Shown: piece by piece, positions 1 to 9,149 of the stretch | How the letters are laid out: the number at the start of each line of letters is the position of its first letter | How positions within the stretch are numbered: the first letter of the stretch is position 1 | Assembly (NCBI GenBank): GCA_011959105.1 | Contig: BLLU01000264.1 | Span: 16,566-80,565 of the forward strand | DNA from: Lachnospiraceae bacterium | Lineage (GTDB): Bacteria > Bacillota > Clostridia > Lachnospirales > Lachnospiraceae | DNA length: 64,000 nt | Reading direction: 5' to 3' | The notes under the pieces: generated by a model | Databases searched by the model: none | What the model was told of the DNA's origin: nothing | Seen by the model: the letters and a program-made list of their open reading frames with translations, nothing else | Made by a program: the position numbers and the translations under genes

Positions 1-57
1 GCTTGCTATTGGATTGGCGGCTGTTTTCTGAAAGGCAAAGAAATGGAAGGAGTTTAA
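1..57 (+). CDS. 3' end of an upstream gene, possibly an ABC-2 type permease (partial)
   Basis: Frame 1 is open from the window edge to a TAA at 55-57. The visible 18 residues are hydrophobic and then charged (a WIGG segment followed by LKGKEMEG), which fits the end of a last membrane helix. An ATP-binding subunit starts 5 bp downstream, and such ATPases are usually paired with an ABC-2 permease, so this is probably that permease's tail. Too little is present for identification. Confidence 0.35.
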   Translation, partial: ACYWIGGCFLKGKEMEGV

Positions 58-61
58 GAGT

Positions 62-703
62 ATGGAAAGCATTATAAAAGTTGATAAAGTAATAAAAAAA
101 TTCGGTTCGGATCTTGCTCTTAGCAATGTTTCCATAGAATTTGAAAGAGGAAAAATTTATGGGATCGTCGGAAGAAACGGTTCTGGAAAAACTGTTTTAT
201 TTAAGACAATAATAGGTTTTTTGAAACCTACCAGCGGCAGAGTCTTTGTAGGCGGTAAAGAAATCGGCAAGGATACAGATTTTGCTGATAATATAGGAAT
301 TATCATTGAAACTCCCGGTTTTCTTAGTTCTTACAGTGGATATAAAAATCTCGAGTATCTCGCTAGTATTAAAAATATTATTGGGAAAAAAGAAATAAAA
401 GAGAGCATGGAACGGGTTGGACTTGATCCGGGCAGCAAAAAGAAAGTCGGAAAATATTCTTTGGGGATGCGTCAAAGACTTGGGATTGCACAGGCTATTA
501 TGGAAAATCCGGATATTCTGATTTTGGATGAGCCAATGAACGGTTTGGACAATCAGGGCGTGGAAGATGTTAGAGAAATCCTTCTAAATTTAAAGGATGA
601 AGGGAAATCTATTATTTTGGCAAGCCATAACAAAGAGGATATAGAAGTGCTGTGTGATGAAGTGTACGAGATGGATCATGGAAAGTTGACAGTTTCCGGG
701 TAA
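62..703 (+). CDS. ABC transporter ATP-binding protein
   Basis: 213-residue nucleotide-binding subunit of an ABC transporter, acting on the cytoplasmic face of the membrane. Walker A GRNGSGKT lies at residues 37-44, the ABC signature SLGMRQ at about 133-138, Walker B ILILDEP at about 152-158 and the H-loop histidine in ASHNK near 189. The length fits the short ATPases of ABC-2 exporters (bacteriocin immunity, antibiotic efflux). AAGGAG at 47-52 precedes the ATG by 9 bp. No permease follows, so the partner should be the gene cut by the left window edge. The substrate cannot be read from the sequence. Confidence 0.9.
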   Translation: MESIIKVDKVIKKFGSDLALSNVSIEFERGKIYGIVGRNGSGKTVLFKTIIGFLKPTSGRVFVGGKEIGKDTDFADNIGIIIETPGFLSSYSGYKNLEYLASIKNIIGKKEIKESMERVGLDPGSKKKVGKYSLGMRQRLGIAQAIMENPDILILDEPMNGLDNQGVEDVREILLNLKDEGKSIILASHNKEDIEVLCDEVYEMDHGKLTVSG

Positions 704-732
704 TTAGTCTCATGATGTAGTTCTGATATGAG

Positions 733-761
733 TGGAATGCAGGCTTATTACATGGTATAAT
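733..761 (+). promoter_or_regulatory. Candidate sigma-70-type promoter for the two-component system
   Basis: A perfect -10 hexamer TATAAT is at 756-761, with a weak -35-like TGGAAT at 733-738 and a 17-bp spacer. It lies in the 118-bp gap before the response regulator. The weak -35 leaves room for activator dependence. This is inference from hexamer match and spacing. Confidence 0.45.
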
Positions 762-821
762 GGAGAGCGGAAAATTGAATTTTCACTTGAAATGTAAGAA
801 CAGTAAGGAAAGAAAAGAAAC

Positions 822-1484
822 ATGCTGGATATATTAATTGTAGAAGATAACAAAGAAATAGGTATTTTGCTGTGTGATTTTTTGCGTAAGGAGAATTACA
901 CGGTTAGTGTAGCCCAAACCGGTGAAAAAGCGTTGGAATTGTATGAAAAATATGGAGCCAAAGTGATTGTGCTGGATATTATGCTTCCCGGAATGGATGG
1001 ATTTGCGGTTTGCTCCAAGATTAGGGAGACTTCCAATACCCATATTTTAATAGCCAGTGCCAGGGTGGAAAAGAATGATAAATTAAAAGGCTTAAATCTT
1101 GGTGCAGATGATTACATTGAGAAACCTTATGATATAGAGATTTTAATTGCCAAAATAAAAGGCATCTTTAAAAGAAAATATGGTCAGGCAGAGATTGTAG
1201 AAGGGAATATCCGTTTGAATACTGTGCAGCAGTCGGTCTATGTAGATGGGCAGAAAAAAGAAGTTACCGAAAAGGAGTTTGAACTGTTAAAGCTGCTCAT
1301 CGAGAATAAGAGTGTAACTATGAAGAAGGAATATTTGTTCAATACCGTTTGGGGAAGTGACAGCGATTCGGAGATTCAGACACTGACGGTACATATTAAG
1401 TGGCTTAGGGAAAAAATAGAAGAAGAACCCAAAAAGCCCAGGCATATTATTACAGAGTGGGGAGTAGGGTATCGGTTTGAGTAA
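822..1484 (+). CDS. OmpR/PhoB-family response regulator
   Basis: 220 residues. The N-terminal receiver domain has acidic residues E8-D9, phospho-acceptor D52 (in VLDIMLPGMDG), conserved S79 and K101 (EKPYD). A winged-helix OmpR/PhoB DNA-binding domain occupies about 127-220. It is the output half of the two-component pair with the kinase that follows, whose TTG start overlaps this gene's stop, indicating translational coupling. The downstream MacB-like transporter suggests the pair controls an antimicrobial-peptide or envelope-stress export system, as related regulators do in Firmicutes. Targets are inferred from context. Confidence 0.93.
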   Translation: MLDILIVEDNKEIGILLCDFLRKENYTVSVAQTGEKALELYEKYGAKVIVLDIMLPGMDGFAVCSKIRETSNTHILIASARVEKNDKLKGLNLGADDYIEKPYDIEILIAKIKGIFKRKYGQAEIVEGNIRLNTVQQSVYVDGQKKEVTEKEFELLKLLIENKSVTMKKEYLFNTVWGSDSDSEIQTLTVHIKWLREKIEEEPKKPRHIITEWGVGYRFE

Positions 1485-2712
1485 ATTTAAATTTTTTATA
1501 CTTTTGATTGTCATTGTTGAGATATTGCTTATACTGTCAACGAATATATTATATTTTCGACAAAACAATGGAAGTGAAGGGAAATTATATTTAGTAGAAG
1601 CGAGGCGTGTGATTAAGGAAATAGAAGAACAAAAACCGGAGGCTTCCGAAATAGAAGCAATGAGCTTCAATCAGTATGAGACGATTGCAGGAATCAGAGA
1701 GTTTGTTGCCGGAGAAGCCTGTGATAACGATTATCTGGTGGAAGAAATAGCTGGTAAACTGTATCGGATAGAATATGCAGAGGAAAGAAGTCAACGATTA
1801 CCCTTGTACATCAACATCTCGTTGTTTGGGATGATGATTGTGACAAATATTGTGCTCGTGTATGTGTATCATAAGGTTTTAAAGCCTTTTTGGGATATGA
1901 GTAATTTATCTTATGAGTTGGCGAAAGGGAATTTGTCCATGCCTGTAAAAGAAGAAAAAAGTAAGCTGTTTGGGCGTTTCCTGTGGGGAATGGACATGCT
2001 TCGCGAAAAGTTGGAGGATAACAAGGAGAAAGAGCTTGCATTTCAAAAAGAGCGGAAGACATTGATTCTTTCTTTGTCTCATGATATTAAAACGCCGCTT
2101 TCTTCCATTGAATTGTATTCGAAAGCGTTGTCGGAGGATTTGTATGACACACAGGAGAGAAAAGATGAAGCTTTGCAGGGCATTGTAAGGAATGTGAAAG
2201 AAATAAAGGGGTATGTGAATGAAATCGTAACTGCATCCAGAGAAGATTTTCTGAATTTGGAAGTGCGTATGGAAGAGTATTACCTCTCAGAGGTTATGAA
2301 AGTCATGGTAAGTTATTACAAAGATAAGTTGTCTGTCATTCACACCGAATTTCAAGTGGATGAAATATCGGAATGCCTTGTCAAAGGGGATAAGAACCGT
2401 ATGGTTGAGGTTCTGCAAAATGTTATGGAAAATGCCATAAAATATGGTGACGGTAAGAGTATCTGTATTTCGTTTGGGGAGGAAGAGGACTGCAAATTAA
2501 TACAGATCGAGAACTCGGGGTGCAATCTGAAAAAAGAGGAACTTCCAAATCTTTTTGATTCCTTTTATCGTGGAAGCAATAGTACCGGTATGAAAGGGAA
2601 CGGTCTGGGGCTTTATATTTGCAAAACATTGATGCGTAAAATGGGTGGGGAAATCTTTGCGCAAATAAATGAAGATGTTTTTAGGGTGACGATAGTAGTT
2701 AGAAAAACATAA
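1477..2712 (+). CDS. Membrane sensor histidine kinase
   Basis: 411 residues starting at a TTG that overlaps the regulator's stop codon by 8 bp. Membrane segments lie at about 6-25 and 110-132, enclosing an external sensor of roughly 85 residues. A HAMP-like linker leads to a HisKA domain with phospho-acceptor H202 in SLSHDIKTPLSS. The HATPase domain has an N-box (NAIKYGD) and a G-box (GNGLGLYIC). It autophosphorylates and passes phosphate to the regulator encoded just upstream. The signal is unknown. Transcription probably ends at the hairpin 12 bp downstream. Confidence 0.93.
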   Translation: MSKFKFFILLIVIVEILLILSTNILYFRQNNGSEGKLYLVEARRVIKEIEEQKPEASEIEAMSFNQYETIAGIREFVAGEACDNDYLVEEIAGKLYRIEYAEERSQRLPLYINISLFGMMIVTNIVLVYVYHKVLKPFWDMSNLSYELAKGNLSMPVKEEKSKLFGRFLWGMDMLREKLEDNKEKELAFQKERKTLILSLSHDIKTPLSSIELYSKALSEDLYDTQERKDEALQGIVRNVKEIKGYVNEIVTASREDFLNLEVRMEEYYLSEVMKVMVSYYKDKLSVIHTEFQVDEISECLVKGDKNRMVEVLQNVMENAIKYGDGKSICISFGEEEDCKLIQIENSGCNLKKEELPNLFDSFYRGSNSTGMKGNGLGLYICKTLMRKMGGEIFAQINEDVFRVTIVVRKT

Positions 2713-2723
2713 TGGGTATGAAG

Positions 2724-2760
2724 ACTTCAGAGTTATATTCATGACTCTGAAGTTTTGCAT
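2724..2760 (+). terminator. Intrinsic terminator after the two-component genes
   Basis: A perfect 10-bp stem ACTTCAGAGT (2724-2733) / ACTCTGAAGT (2744-2753) with a 10-nt loop is followed by TTTTGCATTT. The T run is short, so some read-through into the downstream transporter is possible. Confidence 0.65.
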
Positions 2761-2824
2761 TTAAGGATTATTTAATAATTTCTCTTGTAGAATCAATTCA
2801 GAAACAAGAGAAAGGAGTAACAGG

Positions 2825-5194
2825 ATGTATCTAAACATACTAAAAAAAGATTTAAAACGAAAAAGGGCAATGAATCTTATTCTTCTATTATTTATTATTC
2901 TTGCCACAATGTTTGTAGCGTCAAGTGTAAACAACGTTATAAATGTTACCACAGCACTGGACCGTTATTTTGAAATGGCGAATGTGCCTGATTATTTTGT
3001 GGTTGCTATGAATAAAAATCTTGCCGTTGACATTGACGAAACGGTAAGATCGGCATGTGCGGTAGATCATTATGAAACGGAAGATATATTGTATTTATCG
3101 ACTGAAAATTTTATCTATGAGGACGGGGATATCGTTCTCGAGCAAGGTACACATCTGGTTCAGAGCGATATTTATATGAATTATTTTCTTCCTGATGGCA
3201 ATATCCTTGAAACGGTAGGGCAGGGCGAATTATATATGGCGGAAAGTAAGGCGGACGCTTTTGGTATTGATGTGGGCGATAAGCTTACCATAGAGGTAAA
3301 TGGTGTGAGCCGTGAATTTGTTCTTGCAGATAAAATAAAGGACGCACTTTTCGGCTCAGGTCAGTCCACGATCACCCGTTATATCATAAGCGAGGAAGAT
3401 TTCGCGTGTTTCCTTTCTGCAGAAAATGCGGAGGAATATTACGGTGGTACGCTTGTCTACCTATATTCTTCCAATATGGAAACGGCTCTGCCGCAAATAA
3501 AACCGCTTGTAGATAACAGCCTCCTCACAATGGATAAAGCCTTGGTGAAATTCTTCTATATTTTTGATATGATAGTGGTAGGTATTCTGCTTGTGGTAAG
3601 CATTCTGCTTATTATAATAGCATTTGTGGTTTTGCGTTTTACCATTTCTTTTACACTTTCCGAGGAATTCCGTGAAATTGGTGTAATGAAGGCTATTGGT
3701 ATCGGCAATTTTAAAATCCGGGGTTTATACCTTGTGAAATATATGGGACTTTCTGTGATCGGTGCGGCCATCGGTCTTGCATTTAGCTTCCTTTTCGGTA
3801 AAATGCTTATGAGCATTTCCTCGCAGGCAATTATTGTCGGAAATCAGAGCCCGATTTTGGTAAACATTCTTTGTGCCGTTCTTGTTATCGCAGTCATTTT
3901 ATTGTTCTGTTATGGCTGTACAGGCAAGGTTAAGAAATTGACGCCCATTGACGCAATCAGAAACGGTCAAACAGGTGAACGCTTTCGTAAAAAGAGTCTT
4001 ATGAGTTTAAGTAAATCCAAGTTTCCGATGGCGCCTTTCCTTGCACTGAATGATATTGTAAGCAGTCCCAGACGATATAGTATTATCACACTCACATTCT
4101 TCCTCTGTCTTGCCCTTTTGCTGGTGCTTTCGGCAACTGTTTCTACTATGAACAGCAACAGTCTTGCGACAGCATTTGGATGGGCAGGTTGCGATATCTG
4201 TTTGGATAATAAAATAATTATGGAATGTATGCAGGAAGACGGACGCGAAAGGCTTGAAAAGCACCTTGAGGAAATGGAACAAACTCTTGCAGAAAGTGGC
4301 ATTCCTGCAAAATGCTATCAGGAAATGATGTTTATGATGCCTGTATCTTTCGGAGAAAACGAGAGCAATATTGCTATTTATCAGGGCACAGGATCAACAA
4401 TGGATATGTACGAATACACAGCAGGAATATCGCCGCAGAATACCGATGAAATTGCAATAACACGAATTGCTGCGGAAAATCTGGACGCAAATATCGGTGA
4501 TACCGTTACGGTGAAAAACATTGACGGAGATAAGGAATATATTATTTCGGCGTTTTTTCAGTCTATGAATATGCAGGGCAGCGGGATCAGACTTCACAGT
4601 GATGCGTATATAAATTACGTTCAGGCAGCAGGCAGCCCCTATACGCAGATTGCTTTTACGGATCATCCTGACAGCAAGGAAATAGAACGAAGAATGGAGG
4701 AGATTCGGAGGATTTTTCCCGAATATGAAAATATAAGAACCTGTGCCGAAGCAGTAGCAGATATGCTCGGTATTACGGAAACTCTTGACGCAGTAAAATC
4801 CTTTGTAGTTGTTCTGTCAATCCTATTAGCCGCACTCATAACCGTACTTATGGAGCGTTCTTTTATCGCAAAGGAGCAAGGTGAAATCGCACTTATGAAA
4901 GCCGTAGGCATACGAAACGGAAAAATCTATGCATATCACACTTTAAGGTTTTTATTCGTGGGAATCATTGTAGTGATGATCGGTGAAATTTTCGCAATGC
5001 CTCTTACGCACCTCTGCATGGACCCGATCTTTGAAATGATGGGTATGGAGCTTGCACCCTCCTACGTTATCGATCCTGTTGAAATGTATCTGGTATTCCC
5101 TGTTGTGATTCTTGTTACAACAGCCGTAAGTGCATTCCTGACCTCAATTTACACAAGAAAAATCAAGCCCTCCGACACTGCTAACATTGAATAA
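2825..5194 (+). CDS. MacB/FtsX-type ABC transporter permease with two FtsX domains
   Basis: 789 residues. One membrane helix lies near 17-34, then an external domain of about 200 residues, a cluster of helices near 246-270, 297-325 and 342-364, another near 419-438, a second external domain, and three C-terminal helices (about 655-675, 705-728, 755-775). This is the tandem-FtsX layout of MacB-like exporters. The motif EFREIGVMKAIGI and its C-terminal counterpart GEIALMKAVGI are typical FtsX coupling segments. The cognate ATPase follows at once, and the upstream two-component pair is a likely regulator. Peptide or antibiotic efflux is the family role; the substrate is unknown. Confidence 0.9.
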   Translation: MYLNILKKDLKRKRAMNLILLLFIILATMFVASSVNNVINVTTALDRYFEMANVPDYFVVAMNKNLAVDIDETVRSACAVDHYETEDILYLSTENFIYEDGDIVLEQGTHLVQSDIYMNYFLPDGNILETVGQGELYMAESKADAFGIDVGDKLTIEVNGVSREFVLADKIKDALFGSGQSTITRYIISEEDFACFLSAENAEEYYGGTLVYLYSSNMETALPQIKPLVDNSLLTMDKALVKFFYIFDMIVVGILLVVSILLIIIAFVVLRFTISFTLSEEFREIGVMKAIGIGNFKIRGLYLVKYMGLSVIGAAIGLAFSFLFGKMLMSISSQAIIVGNQSPILVNILCAVLVIAVILLFCYGCTGKVKKLTPIDAIRNGQTGERFRKKSLMSLSKSKFPMAPFLALNDIVSSPRRYSIITLTFFLCLALLLVLSATVSTMNSNSLATAFGWAGCDICLDNKIIMECMQEDGRERLEKHLEEMEQTLAESGIPAKCYQEMMFMMPVSFGENESNIAIYQGTGSTMDMYEYTAGISPQNTDEIAITRIAAENLDANIGDTVTVKNIDGDKEYIISAFFQSMNMQGSGIRLHSDAYINYVQAAGSPYTQIAFTDHPDSKEIERRMEEIRRIFPEYENIRTCAEAVADMLGITETLDAVKSFVVVLSILLAALITVLMERSFIAKEQGEIALMKAVGIRNGKIYAYHTLRFLFVGIIVVMIGEIFAMPLTHLCMDPIFEMMGMELAPSYVIDPVEMYLVFPVVILVTTAVSAFLTSIYTRKIKPSDTANIE

Positions 5195-5229
5195 CATTGA
5201 GTAAAAATGGAATAAGAAAGGAAACTATT

Positions 5230-5991
5230 ATGAATATCTTAGAAGTAAAAGACCTCTGCAAAACATATATCGTAAACAAACGCCAGAACAATGTTTTGAA
5301 AAATGTAAACTTTACTGTTTCTGAAGGCGAAATGGTAGCCATTATGGGTCCGTCTGGCTCGGGTAAATCAACTCTCCTGTATGCCGTTTCGGGCATGGAT
5401 TCCATTAGCGCAGGCGAAGCAAAATTCTGTGGAAAGAACATTGCAAAAATGGGTGAAAAGGAGCTTGCAGACTTGCGTCTTGATGAAATGGGCTTTATCT
5501 TTCAGCAGATGTATATGCTTAAAAATCTGACCGTGCTCGACAATATTATTCTTCCTGCAGTACAATCTGATAAGAATACCGAAACACGTAAGGAAACGGC
5601 CCGACGTGGACAAGACCTGATGCGTAAGCTGGGTATTATTGACATTGCCGATAACGATATCAATGAAGTTTCGGGAGGGCAGCTTCAGAGAGCCTGTATC
5701 TGCAGGAGTATGATTAATATGCCCAGGGTTTTATTTGCGGATGAACCGACGGGAGCTTTGAACAGAACTGCGTCAAATGAGGTAATGGAGGAATTGGTAA
5801 AGTTAAACGAAGAAGGGACAACGATTATGATGGTAACCCATGATGCAAAGGTAGCCGCAAGGTGTTCCAGAGTGTTGTATATTGTAGATGGTAACATTAA
5901 GGGCGAGTATATAAGTCCTAAAGACTTAGAGATAGAAGAGAAGGATCGGGAGAGGCTACTAAATAGCTGGCTATTGGAACTGGGATGGTAA
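5230..5991 (+). CDS. MacB-like ABC transporter ATP-binding protein
   Basis: 253 residues from the ATG at 5230, preceded by AAGAAAGGAAA. A TTG at 5197 in frame lacks a comparable site, so it is not chosen. Walker A is GPSGSGKST, the signature VSGGQLQRA, and Walker B VLFADEPTGAL. These are the sequences of the MacB/LolD class of exporters that pair with FtsX permeases, and the permease lies directly upstream. A 13-bp hairpin terminator follows, closing the operon. Confidence 0.92.
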   Translation: MNILEVKDLCKTYIVNKRQNNVLKNVNFTVSEGEMVAIMGPSGSGKSTLLYAVSGMDSISAGEAKFCGKNIAKMGEKELADLRLDEMGFIFQQMYMLKNLTVLDNIILPAVQSDKNTETRKETARRGQDLMRKLGIIDIADNDINEVSGGQLQRACICRSMINMPRVLFADEPTGALNRTASNEVMEELVKLNEEGTTIMMVTHDAKVAARCSRVLYIVDGNIKGEYISPKDLEIEEKDRERLLNSWLLELGW

Positions 5992-6057
5992 GTATATTTT
6001 TCCTTCCTTGCAGTCAATCCAACAATTAAGAGATCGGAAATCAGAAGAAGCAGTATG

Positions 6058-6102
6058 AAAGGCGAATCTGTGCACGAAATGCAGATTCGCCTTTGTTCTT
6101 TT
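6058..6102 (+). terminator. Strong intrinsic terminator
   Basis: Perfect 13-bp stem AAAGGCGAATCTG (6058-6070) / CAGATTCGCCTTT (6082-6094) with an 11-nt loop, followed by GTTCTTTT. It ends the MacB-like operon. It also lies 55 bp beyond the 3' end of the minus-strand hexosaminidase gene and could work in that direction, although the opposite strand has only a weak T run. Confidence 0.85.
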
Positions 6103-6156
6103 ACAGCAGCAGTATTTTGGCAGAACCGGTCTGCCATGCACAGGACAGCATTCCGA

Positions 6157-7929
6157 TTATAGGCCAAGAAGCCTTCCGGCCTCCCTGCGGTATAGTTCCG
6201 GCAGATAGAATCTGGAATGAAGGTAAAGGGGAATGAAAGCTGGGGGAAGCAATTCCGCCAATATTTCTTCCATTGCTGGTTTTATGCGATCCAGCGCGTC
6301 ATAGTTTTGGTGATAGTTTTCTTTTAAAAATGTAATGATTTCCTCATTTTCCGGGCACATATCCGCCCGAAAGAGCATATCCTGCACAGGCAGCCCGGTT
6401 ACAAGAACTTCATCATATTGCTGCATGATATCCAGGAGCCGGGCGGTTATATCATTTTTGCGGCACAGGGGCAGATACAAATGGGGAATCAGATAATAGT
6501 CCTCCAATGTGAAATGCTCCGTGAGGAAATCCGCATCCCCAATGCCGTGGTAAAGAGCGAAAAAACGCCGGGGATAGCTATTCTGCGCGGCGTTGGGATT
6601 CCAGGCCTGTTCACAGCCGTAAAAGGTCAGATAGCGGGTGGTTTCCAGAAGGCCGTAAGGATTTCCCAGGGCAAAGGAAGCGGACCAGTTGGTGAAAATC
6701 AACCCGCCCAGCCGGTACTCTTTATTTACCTCTTTCCAGTTTGCCAGATTGAAAAGGCGTCTTGGCGCCACGGGATGATTTTGAGCGGCGCTGTCGTCCC
6801 AACAGCGCACAGACGGGGCCCCCAGCACCGCCAGGCCGGCGCGGCGGAATTTCTCCACAAGAGAAACCGCCCGCTTTTTCAGATTTCTTCCGCTGTAAAG
6901 CCATACGGCGACAATAATTCTTTTGTCTAATAAAGCAAGTTCCTCTTCCGTGGCCTCCTTTAACATATCATGCCAGATAATGGGTTGTTTCCCCAACGCA
7001 ACGGCATATGCGGCAACCTGATTCATGAAGCTGATAAACAAAGCGCTTCCGCTTTTGCCGGAGGATCTGCACCGGGCGCAGGTACCGATATTCCGCACCT
7101 CATCTCCTCCAAGATGCAGATACCGGCTGTGAGGGTGCAGGTCTGAGATCTCCTTTAACAGTCGGCGGATCAGAGAAAGGGACTGCTCCTTCAGGGGACA
7201 TAGTTCCGCCACATGGTTTGGCTGCTCCCGCAGACCGATAAATTCCGGATGCTTTAAAACATATTCCAGATGGCCATAGGTCTGCTGCAGAGGAATCACA
7301 TCAATAAAATTTTCATGGGCGGCTTCCAACAGCTCTTGCAGCTCTGCGCCTGTGAGTCCGTGGGGATGGCGCAGCATTTTTAAATCCGTGAAGGGCAGTT
7401 TGTCCTCATATTCTATTAAAAGCCCATTTATTTTAAAGGAGGCCATGACCCGGATATACTCGATCAGATGCTGACAGGTAGGATGTATGGTTCTCAGATC
7501 ATAATGGTCGATTCGCAGGGGGGTAAAAGCCCAGTCCCGGATCTGAAGCAGGGGAATTTCCCTGCCGTAAGATTCCAGAAGCTGCTTCATGGTTTGAATG
7601 CCGTAGAAAAGCCCGGCAGCAGTAGGGCTGTGCACCAGACAATATTGTTCGGTGACAGAAATCTCGTAATAATCATATTGCTCCCCGGAGGGGACTTCAT
7701 GAAACCAATCGGAGGAAAGGGATTCCGGACGGCAAAAGGGGCCGCATCCGCAGAACAGGGCATAGGTTCCTTCCGAAGCGGCTTGGGAGGTGAGCCCGGC
7801 AAACAAAGCAGCCCCTCCTTTGACCAGACGGCTGTCATGCCCCGGCATACACAGAGTTGCCTCCTGCGGCAGAGTATAATGTTTATCCGGCTGAACTGTC
7901 AATTCTTGAGGTTCGGGAATCAGATTCAT
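6157..7929 (-). CDS. Glycoside hydrolase family 20 beta-N-acetylhexosaminidase-like protein
   Basis: 590 residues. An N-terminal non-catalytic alpha/beta domain (about 1-130) is followed by a TIM-barrel catalytic domain starting near RDWAFTPLRIDHYDLR. The catalytic Asp-Glu pair of GH20 is visible as LHLGGDEVRN (D276-E277), where Asp assists the substrate N-acetyl group and Glu is the general acid. There is no signal peptide, so hydrolysis probably occurs in the cytoplasm after import of HexNAc-containing oligosaccharides. It lies downstream of the AraC gene on the same strand and opposite an ABC importer, NagB-like and NagA genes, which together form a catabolic route. A GGAG site precedes the ATG. 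Confidence 0.87.
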   Translation of the reverse strand: MNLIPEPQELTVQPDKHYTLPQEATLCMPGHDSRLVKGGAALFAGLTSQAASEGTYALFCGCGPFCRPESLSSDWFHEVPSGEQYDYYEISVTEQYCLVHSPTAAGLFYGIQTMKQLLESYGREIPLLQIRDWAFTPLRIDHYDLRTIHPTCQHLIEYIRVMASFKINGLLIEYEDKLPFTDLKMLRHPHGLTGAELQELLEAAHENFIDVIPLQQTYGHLEYVLKHPEFIGLREQPNHVAELCPLKEQSLSLIRRLLKEISDLHPHSRYLHLGGDEVRNIGTCARCRSSGKSGSALFISFMNQVAAYAVALGKQPIIWHDMLKEATEEELALLDKRIIVAVWLYSGRNLKKRAVSLVEKFRRAGLAVLGAPSVRCWDDSAAQNHPVAPRRLFNLANWKEVNKEYRLGGLIFTNWSASFALGNPYGLLETTRYLTFYGCEQAWNPNAAQNSYPRRFFALYHGIGDADFLTEHFTLEDYYLIPHLYLPLCRKNDITARLLDIMQQYDEVLVTGLPVQDMLFRADMCPENEEIITFLKENYHQNYDALDRIKPAMEEILAELLPPAFIPLYLHSRFYLPELYRREAGRLLGL

Positions 7930-8012
7930 ATATTCATCTCCTTTAAAACTTTTGCTTTTATTGTATCTGATTCTCTTTACTTCGTCTTATTCTATTTCAC
8001 TTTTTCCTTGAC

Positions 8013-8951
8013 CTATTCTCGTGGATTGCCATGAAAGGATTTGCGGTACTGCAGCGGGGTAAGACCTGTAAAGGCTTTAAAGGTGCGGTTGAAATGATTT
8101 ACATTCTTAAACCCGGCGTCAAGGCAGATTTCCAACACAAAATTGTCTGTATTTTTTAAAAGTTCCATGGCCTTATGAAGACGTATCAGCGTCAAATGTT
8201 CAATGAAGGTTTTTCCGGTCATGGTTTTAAAGAGATAGCTGAAATAAGAAGGGGAAAGCAGCGCCACACGGGCCACCTGCTCTATGGTAAGGGCTTCCGT
8301 ATAATGCTCGGCAATATATTTCAGAGATTCATCCAGCGCATCTTGATGTCTGGCGAAAACCTGCTGTTCCACTTCCTCAATGGATTGGTTGAACTTGCGG
8401 CCTAACAGCACCAGAAGAAGTAAAAGAAGCGCCTTGATGGACAGAATGAAGCTGTCCTCCCTCTGGTTGTATTCGGCTTCGATCTCCGAGAGAAGCGTTT
8501 CCGCGTTCACCTGGGATTTACCCGTGAGGTTCAGGCGGGGCCTTACTTCCCCTTCACTGACCAGGAAGGGTTCTATATATGCAAAATTGAAAAGAGATTT
8601 GTAATCCTCCATACTCATATTGTTGTCATGGGAATCCCCAAATAGAAATTCCGGTTCAAACTCCAGTTCAATAATTTCAAAAGCATTTTCCCCGTCCTTT
8701 ATGAGTCTATGAGGAATATATGGGGGAATAATAAAAACATCCCCTTTTACAATGGGAAAAGTACTGGAGTTAATCTGATGGAATAGCTGTCCTTTCTTTA
8801 CATAATTAATCTGGATCATTTCATGACGGTGCAGTTCGGTGGGATTATCCCTGTCACTGTAATGGCGTATGTACACAGGAAGCTGGCTTTTATTATCCTC
8901 CATGGTATACAGACGAATGTTCTTGTATTCTTCTCTGTCTGAGATAAACAT
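8013..8951 (-). CDS. AraC-family transcriptional regulator with N-terminal cupin
   Basis: 312 residues starting at MFISDREEYK. The start is fixed by GTAAAAGGAGGGCAG just upstream on the minus strand; the frame stays open far upstream but that stretch lies antisense to the esterase gene. The N-terminal half is a cupin-like sensor (LHRHEMIQI, PPYIPHRLI). The C-terminal 100 residues carry two helix-turn-helix units (EQVARVALLSPSYFSYLFK; LEICLDAGFKNVNHFNRTFK). It probably senses a sugar and controls both the downstream hexosaminidase and the divergent importer operon from the shared region 8952-9149. Confidence 0.92.
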   Translation of the reverse strand: MFISDREEYKNIRLYTMEDNKSQLPVYIRHYSDRDNPTELHRHEMIQINYVKKGQLFHQINSSTFPIVKGDVFIIPPYIPHRLIKDGENAFEIIELEFEPEFLFGDSHDNNMSMEDYKSLFNFAYIEPFLVSEGEVRPRLNLTGKSQVNAETLLSEIEAEYNQREDSFILSIKALLLLLLVLLGRKFNQSIEEVEQQVFARHQDALDESLKYIAEHYTEALTIEQVARVALLSPSYFSYLFKTMTGKTFIEHLTLIRLHKAMELLKNTDNFVLEICLDAGFKNVNHFNRTFKAFTGLTPLQYRKSFHGNPRE

Positions 8952-9149
8952 ATTCTGCCCTCCTTTTACAAAGCGGTGCTGTAATGGGATAGGACTTATA
9001 CAATAACACAGATAAAAGGGAAAAACAAGAGGATAGTTTTGTAAAAGATAGCTAACGAAATCGTAAATAATATCAATTTTTTGAGAAAATATGTGGAGAA
9101 ATGGAAAGATAAAAGATATTATAATAAATTCATAAAGGGAGAACTGCCG
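8952..9149. promoter_or_regulatory. Divergent control region of the amino-sugar locus
   Basis: About 200 bp between the AraC gene and the esterase. It is A+T-rich and contains TATAAT at 9120-9125 upstream of the plus-strand operon. No good -35 stands 16-18 bp before it, which is what an activator-dependent AraC-family promoter would look like. AAAGGGAG precedes the esterase ATG. No clear operator repeat or catabolite-response element was seen. Confidence 0.45.
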